Program-made: the position numbers and the translations under genes
Notes under the pieces: model-generated
Database searches by the model: none
What the model saw: only the letters and a program-made list of their open reading frames with translations
What the model was told of the DNA's origin: nothing
Part shown: positions 1 to 5,552 of the stretch, piece by piece
How the letters are laid out: every line of letters starts with the position of its first letter
Position numbering within the stretch: position 1 is the first letter of the stretch
NCBI GenBank assembly: GCA_023443485.1
Contig: JAEZUH010000080.1
Location: 1-5,552 of the forward strand
Direction of reading: 5' to 3'
Origin: Bacillota bacterium
Lineage (GTDB): Bacteria; Bacillota_I; Bacilli_A; RFN20; CAG-826
DNA: 5,552 bases

Positions 1-411
1 TATTATTCAATGCTTCAGGTCTTAACTGAAGAAGAACCTGCTGTGATTAATATCATTGATTTTCATGGTGAAGCAACGGGAGAAAAAATGTGTTTTGCTC
101 TCGCTTTTGATGGTAAAGTCACTGCTGTTTTGGGCACTCATACACACGTTCAAACTAACGACGCACGCATCTTGCCAAAAGGAACCGCCTTCATTAGTGA
201 TGCTGGCATGTGTGGTCTATATGAAAGCGTCCTAGGTTTTGAAAGCGAATCAGTGATGAAAAAAACACTCTATGGAGAAATGAGTCATTTCAATACTCCC
301 GAAGAAGGAAGAGGCCTATTTTGTGGGGTTGTCATCAATGTCAACGACGAAACCGGTCTTGCGAACTCAATATTTTCCATCTACTATGTAGAAGATGAAA
401 ATGAAAAGTAA
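1..411 (+). CDS. ymdB: YmdB-family metallophosphoesterase, C-terminal part (5' end outside window)
   Basis: This family (TIGR00282, DR1281/YmdB) hydrolyses 2',3'-cyclic nucleotides and other phosphodiesters with a two-metal centre in the cytoplasm. In Bacillus subtilis YmdB influences biofilm and motility gene expression and is encoded beside the RNase Y gene. The frame is open from base 1, so 136 residues are visible and the ATG at base 10 is internal. Two metal-ligand motifs can be seen: DFHGEAT (His at local residue 22) and GTHTHVQT (His at 47 and 49). Their spacing of 25 and 27 residues equals that of H150, H175 and H177 in B. subtilis YmdB. On that alignment about 128 residues are missing upstream, giving a normal full length near 264. 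The missing part should carry the remaining metal ligands (Asp, Glu, Asn). The gene ends in TAA and overlaps the start of miaB by 17 bases, or 11 if miaB starts at 401, so the two are probably co-transcribed. Identification is firm; the physiological role here is inferred from Bacillus. Confidence 0.93.
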   Translation, partial: YYSMLQVLTEEEPAVINIIDFHGEATGEKMCFALAFDGKVTAVLGTHTHVQTNDARILPKGTAFISDAGMCGLYESVLGFESESVMKKTLYGEMSHFNTPEEGRGLFCGVVINVNDETGLANSIFSIYYVEDENEK

Positions 412-1840
412 AATTATTCACACTCCCGATTTATCCAAAGCCGCTTCTCGAAGAAAAGAGCAGACAGTTTTTGATATTTTAAAAAGCGAGCATTTAGCAG
501 CATTAACCGAGATGACAAAAGGACAGTTTTACTTTATTAAAACTTATGGATGCCAAGCTAACGTGAGAGATGAGGAAACGATGAGAGGTATGCTTGAAAG
601 TATTGGATGTCAACCCACTGAAGATGCCCAGAAAGCTGACATTATCATAGTTAATACCTGTGCGGTTAGAGAAAACGCTGAAGATAAAGTTTATGGCGAA
701 ATTGGCAATATTAAATACTTACGAAAAACCAAACCAAACCTTGTTTTAGCTCTCTGCGGTTGCATGGTTGAACAACCAGAAATTCTCGAGAGGGTGGTTA
801 AGACATTTCCCGAGGTTAATCTCTTTTTTGGCACTCACGAGATACCCAATCTTTATGATTTGCTTTTCCAAGCGATGACGAATCGAGAAAGAATTATCGA
901 TGTTGAAAGTAAGCCAGGAGAAGTGGTGGAAGAATTGCCAGTCTCTCGCATGAATCAATTCAAAGCTTTTGTCAACATCATCTATGGATGTGACAAATTT
1001 TGCACTTATTGTATTGTTCCTTATACCCGAGGAAAAGAGAGAAGTCGTAAATTTGATGAAGTCATTAAAGAGTGCCAAGATTTAGTCAATCAAGGATATC
1101 AAGAGATTACCTTGCTTGGTCAAAACGTCAACGCATACGGAAAAGATCTAGCTGATGAAAAAGACTTCGCTGATATGCTTGAAGCAGTTGCCAAATTAGG
1201 AATTCCTCGTCTGAGATTTACTACTTCTCATCCTTGGGACTTTTCGGAAAAGATGATTGATGTTATTGCAAAATATCCCAATATTATGAAATCCATTCAT
1301 CTTCCCGTTCAATCTGGAAGTGATGAAATATTACGAAAGATGGGAAGACGCTATAATCGTGAACACTATTTAAATTTAGTTAAAAGCATGCGGGAAAAAA
1401 TTCCTGGTCTAACGCTGTCTACCGATATTATTGTTGGCTTTCCTGATGAGACAGAAGAACAATTTAACGAAACATTATCACTGGTTGATGAAGTCAAATA
1501 TGAATCAGCTTTTACTTTCATCTATTCTCCCCGAAAAGGAACTCCAGCAGCGCGTATGATAGACAACATCTCTAAAGAGATAAAAACTAACCGATTTTTA
1601 GAACTAATAAAGCACCTTGAAGTGTCGATTGAAGATTCCTCAAAAAGAATGATTGGACACTCTTATGAAGTCCTCGTTGATGGTGTCAGTAAAACCGACG
1701 CCACCATGTTATCAGGATATACTGATGGAAATAAACTCGTACATTTCTCTGGCAATCAATCGATTGTTGGAAAGATTGTCAAAGTTCTTATCACTGAATC
1801 GCACACCTATTCTTTAATTGGGGAAATCGTTAATGGATAA
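395..1840 (+). CDS. miaB: tRNA-2-methylthio-N6-dimethylallyladenosine synthase MiaB
   Basis: MiaB is a radical SAM enzyme that inserts sulfur and a methyl group at C2 of i6A37 in tRNAs reading UNN codons, giving ms2i6A. Domains in order: a variable N-terminal tail (about 1–43), the UPF0004 domain (about 44–160) with cluster cysteines C53 (TYGCQ), C89 (NTCA) and C123 (CGCM), the radical SAM domain (about 190–415), and a C-terminal TRAM RNA-binding domain (about 418–481). The radical SAM motif CDKFCTYC supplies C199, C203 and C206. The run IVPYTRGKERSR just after it, and GQNVNAYGKD, are typical of MiaB rather than of MtaB or RimO. Length 481 is normal (E. coli 474, B. subtilis about 509). Two start codons lie close together at 395 and 401. 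The second has the better-spaced weak Shine-Dalgarno (AGAAG at 390–394), so the protein may be 479 residues; the tail is not conserved enough to decide. It overlaps ymdB upstream and the RicA-like gene downstream, suggesting translational coupling. All catalytic residues are present. Confidence 0.97.
   Translation: MKMKSKIIHTPDLSKAASRRKEQTVFDILKSEHLAALTEMTKGQFYFIKTYGCQANVRDEETMRGMLESIGCQPTEDAQKADIIIVNTCAVRENAEDKVYGEIGNIKYLRKTKPNLVLALCGCMVEQPEILERVVKTFPEVNLFFGTHEIPNLYDLLFQAMTNRERIIDVESKPGEVVEELPVSRMNQFKAFVNIIYGCDKFCTYCIVPYTRGKERSRKFDEVIKECQDLVNQGYQEITLLGQNVNAYGKDLADEKDFADMLEAVAKLGIPRLRFTTSHPWDFSEKMIDVIAKYPNIMKSIHLPVQSGSDEILRKMGRRYNREHYLNLVKSMREKIPGLTLSTDIIVGFPDETEEQFNETLSLVDEVKYESAFTFIYSPRKGTPAARMIDNISKEIKTNRFLELIKHLEVSIEDSSKRMIGHSYEVLVDGVSKTDATMLSGYTDGNKLVHFSGNQSIVGKIVKVLITESHTYSLIGEIVNG
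1820..1826 (+). promoter_or_regulatory. Ribosome binding site deciding the RicA-like start
   Basis: GGGGAAA lies inside the 3' end of miaB. Its G run sits 9 bases before the ATG at 1833. This favours that ATG over the upstream in-frame TTG at 1818, which has no purine-rich stretch at a suitable distance. Confidence 0.5.
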
Positions 1841-2111
1841 AATTAGTGAACTAACTAATAAAATTGCTTCTGATTTACATTCCTTGCCTGAAGTAAAAGA
1901 ATTTTTGCGTCTCAAAGAGCTAATGAGTTCAGACAAAGATTTGGTTAATATGAGAAGTGAAATTGCAAAATTAACTTTTGAAAAAAAGGAAGAACAAAAA
2001 AATAATCTCATCGCTATTTACAATTCTCACCCCATCGTTAATAACTATAATGTTGTTAGAGAAGAAGTTATGAATATTTTGCAAACAATCAAAGACATTC
2101 TAAGCGAATGA
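1833..2111 (+). CDS. Short YlbF/YmcA-family (RicA-like) protein, 92 aa
   Basis: A small, highly charged protein that looks almost entirely helical. The pattern with KIASDLHSLPEVKEF at about residues 10–24, then a long Lys/Glu-rich helix and the element YNSHPIVNNYN near 63–73, fits the YlbF/YmcA family (Com_YlbF, PF06133). In B. subtilis the members RicA (YmcA) and RicF (YlbF) form a complex with RicT that binds Fe-S clusters, stimulates RNase Y-dependent mRNA maturation, and affects competence, sporulation and biofilm formation. The position directly after miaB is the position of ymcA in Bacillus, so RicA is the better guess than RicF. At 92 residues it is clearly shorter than the Bacillus proteins (about 140–150). 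It contains no cysteine, so the C-terminal cluster-binding part seems to be absent. The start at 1833 overlaps the miaB stop by 8 bases and has GGGG upstream; a TTG at 1818 would add five residues but is less likely. It ends in TGA inside a hairpin. Family assignment rests on pattern and context and is fairly secure; exact orthology is not. Confidence 0.78.
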   Translation: MDKISELTNKIASDLHSLPEVKEFLRLKELMSSDKDLVNMRSEIAKLTFEKKEEQKNNLIAIYNSHPIVNNYNVVREEVMNILQTIKDILSE

Positions 2112-2130
2112 ATAATTCGCTTTTTCTTTG
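2102..2130 (+). terminator. Probable weak rho-independent terminator after the ymdB–miaB–ricA-like unit
   Basis: An 8-bp perfect inverted repeat, AAGCGAAT at 2102–2109 and ATTCGCTT at 2115–2122, encloses a 5-base loop and runs into TTTTTCTTT (2121–2129). The left arm carries the last codons of the RicA-like gene and the TGA at 2109–2111 sits at the top of the stem and in the loop. Only three of the pairs are G:C, so termination may be partial, with some read-through into miaA. Confidence 0.55.
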
Positions 2131-2139
2131 TGGTATATT
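2129..2139 (+). promoter_or_regulatory. Extended -10 promoter motif for miaA, possibly giving a leaderless mRNA
   Basis: TGTGGTATATT closely matches the Gram-positive extended -10 consensus TRTGNTATAAT, with a TATATT hexamer at 2134–2139. No TTGACA-like -35 box lies 16–18 bases upstream, which extended -10 promoters can tolerate. Transcription would be expected to start about 7 bases after the hexamer, at or next to the A of the miaA ATG (2146). The motif follows directly on the probable terminator. This is predicted from pattern only; AT-rich DNA gives chance -10 matches, but the TGTG extension and the placement make it better than most. Confidence 0.5.
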
Positions 2140-2145
2140 AATTTT

Positions 2146-3027
2146 ATGATTTACGTAATTTGTGGACCAACTGGAAGCGGAAAAACAAAAGCCTCTCTTG
2201 AAATAGCGTCTTTTCTTCATGCCCCCATAATTAACGCAGACGCTTTTCAAATTTACCAAAATATGGATATTGGAACAGCCAAGATTGCCAAAGACCATCC
2301 ACTTTATTCAAATCATTATTTGCTCGATATTGTTACGCCTGAAAATACTTTTTCTGTTAAGCAATATCAAGATGTCTTTCGCAAAACAATTGATGAACTG
2401 AAAAAAAAGTATAGCGACATTGTTGTCATCGGTGGAACGGGACTCTATATCAAAGCCTCACTTTTCGACTTCGATTTTGAAAATAACTCAAAAGAAGAAA
2501 GTGATGATTTAGAAACTAAAACTAATGAGGAACTTTGGAATATACTTACAAATCTTGATCCCAAGTCGCTAGATAATCTTCATCAAAATAATCGCAAAAG
2601 AGTAATAAGGGCAATTCGGATTGCAAAATATCACACACTTAATAAAAGCACCAATATTGAAATGCAATCTCATGAGATTATTTATCAAGATGTTCGAATT
2701 TTATTCATTAATCCTCCTCGTGAAGAGCTCTATAATCGCATCAATTTAAGGGTGGAAGAAATGTTTGCCAATGGTTTGGTAGACGAAGTAAAAGAACTTC
2801 TCAAAAAATATCAACTTTCGCTTACTGCTTCTCAGGCGATTGGTTATAAAGAAATTATCGCATATTTGAAAAATGAACTAACGTTGGTTGAAGCAAAAGA
2901 ATTAATAAAAAAACGGACGAGAAATTATGCAAAAAGGCAAGTGACATACTTTAAACATCAATTTCAAACAGAAGAATTTTTAAATGGGCGTGATTTGATA
3001 GAGGCGGTAACAAAGCATGGGAAATGA
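2146..3027 (+). CDS. miaA: tRNA dimethylallyltransferase MiaA
   Basis: MiaA transfers the dimethylallyl group from DMAPP to N6 of A37 in tRNAs reading UNN codons, forming i6A, the substrate of MiaB. The 293-residue protein has the P-loop GPTGSGKT at residues 7–14, the catalytic-Asp/recognition segment NADAFQIYQNMDIGTAK at about 30–46 (family form DSxQ), GGTGLY at 96–101, NNRKRVIRAI at 148–157, the QAIGYKE motif at 230–236 and TRNYAKRQVTYFK at 258–270. Length is close to the usual 300. The segment between GGTGLY and the RVIRAI motif is somewhat short and acidic, where the tRNA-contacting insertion lies in the family. The ATG at 2146 is chosen because it starts five residues before the P-loop, as is usual; a TTG at 2128 would add six residues without homology. 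No Shine-Dalgarno precedes it, and a -10-like promoter motif lies directly upstream. It overlaps the tcdA-type gene by 11 bases and ends in TGA. Confidence 0.96.
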   Translation: MIYVICGPTGSGKTKASLEIASFLHAPIINADAFQIYQNMDIGTAKIAKDHPLYSNHYLLDIVTPENTFSVKQYQDVFRKTIDELKKKYSDIVVIGGTGLYIKASLFDFDFENNSKEESDDLETKTNEELWNILTNLDPKSLDNLHQNNRKRVIRAIRIAKYHTLNKSTNIEMQSHEIIYQDVRILFINPPREELYNRINLRVEEMFANGLVDEVKELLKKYQLSLTASQAIGYKEIIAYLKNELTLVEAKELIKKRTRNYAKRQVTYFKHQFQTEEFLNGRDLIEAVTKHGK

Positions 3028-3706
3028 GCAATTTATAAGAAGCATAAATTTGATAACTAAAGAAAAATTTGAGGTTATACAGAATGCCTGTATTTTACTC
3101 GTTGGATTGGGCGGAGTTGGTGGCACTTGCCTTGAAGCTTTAGTGAGAACTGGTTTCCAACATTTCATTATAATTGATGGCGATACAGTTGAAGCATCCA
3201 ATTTGAACAGACAAATTCTTTTTCGTGAATCTGACATCGGAATCGATAAAGTCATCGCTGCGAAAAAACATGTCCTTGAAATAAACTCAAATATTGATAT
3301 AAAAACAATCAAATTACAAATAAACCCCGAAAACGCCAATATCATTGACGAATTTGCTTTTGATTTTCTTATCGACGCTATTGATGATATTCCAGCTAAA
3401 GTACTCCTTGCGAAATATGCAATTGAAAACAACATACCATTTGTTTCATCGCTTGGCATGGCCAATAGATTTGATCCTTCGAAAGTAATAATCACTCGAT
3501 TAGACAAAGCTACTGGCGATCCTCTTGCAAAAAAATTTCGCTACGAACTAAAGCAAAAACAAATCGATACAAAGAAGGTTAATGTATGCTTTTCACAAGA
3601 AATGCCAATAAAGGATGGAGCCAACCTTAATTCTATTATGATGCCTCCCTCTTCTGCCGGACTAAACATCGCTTATCACGTTCTTTCACACTTTATCAAT
3701 AAATAA
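3017..3706 (+). CDS. tcdA: TcdA-type tRNA threonylcarbamoyladenosine dehydratase (E1-like ThiF/MoeB superfamily)
   Basis: TcdA (CsdL/YgdL; YrvM in B. subtilis) uses ATP to cyclise the t6A37 side chain to ct6A in tRNAs reading ANN codons. The 229-residue protein opens with an Arg-containing helix, then the nucleotide-binding GLGGVG at residues 30–35, the adenosine-binding acidic strand IDGDTV at 53–58, SNLNRQ at 61–66, the conserved Lys at 78, and LIDAIDD at 118–124. The segments SSLGMANRFDP (144–154) and PLAKKFRYEL (169–178), and the final PPSSAGL (210–216), are characteristic of TcdA. No CxxC zinc pairs are present and there is no rhodanese domain, which argues against MoeB, ThiF or a ubiquitin-like activator. 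It is shorter than the E. coli enzyme (268), mainly at the C-terminus. Translation probably starts at ATG 3017, with GAGGCGGT at 3001–3008 as ribosome site, overlapping miaA by 11 bases, so co-translation with miaA is likely. The family is clear; the exact substrate is inferred from it. Confidence 0.9.
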   Translation: MGNEQFIRSINLITKEKFEVIQNACILLVGLGGVGGTCLEALVRTGFQHFIIIDGDTVEASNLNRQILFRESDIGIDKVIAAKKHVLEINSNIDIKTIKLQINPENANIIDEFAFDFLIDAIDDIPAKVLLAKYAIENNIPFVSSLGMANRFDPSKVIITRLDKATGDPLAKKFRYELKQKQIDTKKVNVCFSQEMPIKDGANLNSIMMPPSSAGLNIAYHVLSHFINK

Positions 3707-3751
3707 TTCAAACTTTCTGCCATTCCATGCCTCTTAATTTTTAGGGGTACC
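3707..3751 (+). other. Short intergenic gap between the tcdA-type gene and the ABC transporter gene
   Basis: I see no convincing terminator hairpin or -35/-10 pair in these 45 bases. Only the ribosome site near the right end is clear. Read-through from the miaA–tcdA unit is therefore possible, although the spacing differs from the overlapping genes upstream. Confidence 0.5.
3743..3747 (+). promoter_or_regulatory. Ribosome binding site of the ABC transporter gene
   Basis: AGGGG lies 4 bases before the ATG at 3752. The spacing is short but the match is the best in the gap, and it fixes this ATG as the start. The next in-frame ATG is at residue 108, well past the Walker A motif. Confidence 0.6.
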
Positions 3752-5552
3752 ATGGCGTTTTTAGAACTACGTAATCTAAGTAAAATTTACCAAAATAAAA
3801 AAGGTATCGCTCAAAAAGCTTTGAGTGATTTTTCTGTCATCTTTCCTAATTCTGGATTTATTTGCATCTGTGGAAAATCGGGAAGTGGCAAATCAACAAT
3901 CCTCAATTTAATTGGTTTGCTTGATTTCCCTACATCGGGAGAGATATTGGTGAACAATTATCCGATTACCAAATGGAATGAAAAGAAGAAAAACCTTTTT
4001 CGCAACAGGGACGTTGGAATTGTTTTCCAACATTATCATTTATTGGAAGAGGAGACCGTTTTGCTCAACATTATGCTTCCCATGCTAATTCTTGGAAGCA
4101 AAACTTCTTCTGCAAAAGAAGATGCCATAACCTTATTAAAAGGAATTAATTTTCCTGAAAATCTATATGAAAAAAGGTGTGCTGATTTAAGTGGAGGAGA
4201 AAAACAACGGGTTGCTATATTACGTTCGTTGATAAATAATCCAAAGATTTTGTTGGCTGATGAACCCACAGGAGCGCTCGACGAAAAGAACGCTCATCTC
4301 GTTATGGACATCATTAAGAAAGCCAGTCGTAATAGGCTCGTTATCTTAATATCGCACAACAGAGAACTCATTAGCGAATATGCCGATCGTATTATTACTA
4401 TTCAAGATGGCAAATTACAAAGTAATCAAATAATCAAAGAAGAAAACAATGGCTTGCCATTTATAAAGCCTTCAAAGAAACCAAAGCATTACTATTGGAC
4501 CAACGCACTTTCCAAAACAAATTTAAAAAAAGGAATTAAAAGAAATCTTCTTGGAACAATAGCTCTTTGGTTAAGCTTAACATTCAGCCTACTCATATCC
4601 GGCTTTTCTAATGGAACTAATCATGTACTAAATCAAGAGACATTTAATCAGTTCGATTATGGGTGTTTAACAATATACAAAGAAACAACAAATAAAATCG
4701 AAGGATCCCCGCTCTCTATTGTTCAACAAATGCGTCCAACAGAAGAGGAAATGAAAAATATTGATTTTATCAATAAATCTTTTTTTGTTGAAAACAATCT
4801 TGATTCTTTGACTAATAATACTTCATTTTCTTATGGCAAAAAGAAGCTTGAAAATATTACGTATTGTCCGATTTATTCTTTTGACGAGAAAATAGTCGAC
4901 ACAAATCTAATAGCAACAGGCGTTATGCCAAAAACAGATAATCTTTTCGAAATAATGATTAATGATAAATGTGAAGAGTTGATGAAAGATGAAATAGCAA
5001 GTCAATTACATGTCTCCATGAATTATGAGTATTACTATTACACACAAAATAAAAAAAATCCCACTATCTTTGATAATTGGATCTTCGATTTTGATGTTTC
5101 AATCGCTGCGGTTGTTGATGAATTGGATTTTTTGTCTACCCCAAAAATCTATTATTCTTATGTTGCCCTTAAAGAGTTCGCGATGAAAACCATTATGACA
5201 AATCGTTCTAATTATGAGGGATTTGATATCTCGTGGTTCGATTTGATTAATGATTGTCCGAATAATGATCAGGTTTCTTGTTATTCCTATCGATTATTTT
5301 TAAGAGACATTCGCGAAAAAGAAAAAATGTCTTTATTTACTTCTGCTATTGAGCCCCCTCTATCTATTTACAGTGGAGCATTAACAATTTCTAAAGCTTT
5401 GTATAATTTAGTTGACGCAGCGACAATTGGAATGGAACTTTTCCTAGTTTTAGCCTTAGTTGGCACTTCTTTAATTCTTGGAATAATTTCATTTTCAAAT
5501 TTAACATTTGATAGAAGAAAAATCGCTATATTGAGAAGCCTTGGGTGTAGCC
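3752..5552 (+). CDS. ABC exporter with fused ATPase and FtsX/MacB-type permease (3' end outside window)
   Basis: The frame stays open from ATG 3752 to the right edge, giving 600 visible residues. Residues 1–222 are a complete MacB/LolD-type ATPase: Walker A GKSGSGKST (41–49, Lys47), Q-loop Gln93 in VFQHYHLL, signature LSGGEKQR (146–153), Walker B ILLADEPT (166–173, catalytic Glu171), D-loop GALD (174–177) and switch His202. A basic linker (about 239–264) leads to the first transmembrane segment (about 266–286), then about 270 residues predicted to be outside the membrane, a second transmembrane segment (about 562–584), and the cytoplasmic RRKIAILRSLG (588–598), which matches the FtsX-type coupling loop. 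Two further transmembrane helices are expected beyond the edge. In this type VII ABC family the ATPase drives movement of the ectodomain, commonly to export peptides, toxins or lipoproteins or to sense antimicrobial peptides. The N-terminal-ATPase order is that of MacB. The substrate cannot be told. I do not recognise the ectodomain; it is rich in Asn, Tyr, Phe and Asp. No adjacent two-component system is visible. Confidence 0.92.
   Translation, partial: MAFLELRNLSKIYQNKKGIAQKALSDFSVIFPNSGFICICGKSGSGKSTILNLIGLLDFPTSGEILVNNYPITKWNEKKKNLFRNRDVGIVFQHYHLLEEETVLLNIMLPMLILGSKTSSAKEDAITLLKGINFPENLYEKRCADLSGGEKQRVAILRSLINNPKILLADEPTGALDEKNAHLVMDIIKKASRNRLVILISHNRELISEYADRIITIQDGKLQSNQIIKEENNGLPFIKPSKKPKHYYWTNALSKTNLKKGIKRNLLGTIALWLSLTFSLLISGFSNGTNHVLNQETFNQFDYGCLTIYKETTNKIEGSPLSIVQQMRPTEEEMKNIDFINKSFFVENNLDSLTNNTSFSYGKKKLENITYCPIYSFDEKIVDTNLIATGVMPKTDNLFEIMINDKCEELMKDEIASQLHVSMNYEYYYYTQNKKNPTIFDNWIFDFDVSIAAVVDELDFLSTPKIYYSYVALKEFAMKTIMTNRSNYEGFDISWFDLINDCPNNDQVSCYSYRLFLRDIREKEKMSLFTSAIEPPLSIYSGALTISKALYNLVDAATIGMELFLVLALVGTSLILGIISFSNLTFDRRKIAILRSLGCS

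Noticed and set aside
746..1078. Minus-strand ORF of 110 codons inside miaB
   Set aside because: It lies antisense to strongly conserved miaB codons including the radical SAM motif, and its translation resembles no family; it is a shadow.
1982..1988. In-frame A-AAA-AAG heptamer in the RicA-like gene (a similar one at about 2403–2409 in miaA), as in programmed -1 frameshifting
   Set aside because: In both places the -1 frame reaches a stop within a few codons and no stimulatory stem-loop is evident. Lys-rich, A-rich coding makes such heptamers by chance.
1814..2298. Two short minus-strand ORFs around the RicA-like gene and miaA start
   Set aside because: Both are mirrored by well-supported + strand genes and lack start signals or family features.
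2980..3507. Minus-strand ORF of 175 codons opposite the tcdA-type gene
   Set aside because: The + strand has clear E1-like motifs across the same bases. The reverse translation is low-complexity and hydrophobic without a recognisable domain or ribosome site.
3707..3740. Possible -35 TTCAAA at 3707 for a promoter of the ABC gene
   Set aside because: No acceptable -10 hexamer lies 16–18 bases downstream.
3719..3756. GCCAT/ATGGC inverted repeat spanning the gap before the ABC gene, as a terminator or operator
   Set aside because: Only 5 bp pair, the loop is long, the right arm is the start codon region, and no T-run follows.
4036..4269. Minus-strand ORF of 77 codons inside the ABC ATPase
   Set aside because: It runs opposite the signature and Walker B motifs and is explained by the composition of the real gene.
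1..5552. CRISPR arrays, tRNA/rRNA genes, insertion sequences, attachment sites
   Set aside because: No spaced direct repeats, cloverleaf-like segments, transposase motifs or terminal inverted repeats were seen; nearly all bases are coding.

Overview
The window is AT-rich. Its proteins resemble those of low-GC Gram-positive bacteria (Bacillota/Mollicutes relatives). The ymdB–miaB–ylbF/ymcA order matches the block that follows rny in Bacillus. The ylbF/ymcA-type gene and miaA both end in TGA, and Trp is always TGG, so this is the standard bacterial code and not the Mycoplasma/Spiroplasma code. Small proteins and tight overlaps point to a fairly compact genome. I cannot name a genus.

Layout: everything recognisable is on the + strand, with no gene-free gap above 50 bases. 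(1) Bases 1–411 hold the C-terminal half of a YmdB-type metallophosphoesterase, cut by the left edge. (2) It overlaps miaB (395–1840), the tRNA A37 methylthiotransferase. (3) miaB overlaps a very short YlbF/YmcA (RicA-like) gene (1833–2111). A small hairpin plus T-run lies on that gene's stop codon. (4) An extended -10 promoter motif then lies directly against the ATG of miaA (2146–3027), the A37 dimethylallyltransferase. (5) miaA overlaps a TcdA-type E1-like gene (3017–3706), predicted to cyclise t6A37. (6) After 45 bases, a long ORF open to the right edge (3752–5552) encodes an ABC ATPase fused to an FtsX/MacB-type permease.

Function: MiaA adds the dimethylallyl group to A37 of tRNAs reading UNN codons, and MiaB then methylthiolates it to ms2i6A. 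TcdA acts on t6A37 of ANN-reading tRNAs. The window is therefore a small tRNA position-37 modification neighbourhood. YmdB and the YlbF/YmcA family are linked in Bacillus to RNase Y and mRNA turnover. The ABC exporter looks like a separate unit.

Nothing here is a clearly new system. The points most worth checking are the apparent leaderless promoter of miaA, the short cysteine-free RicA-like protein, and the exporter's large unrecognised ectodomain.
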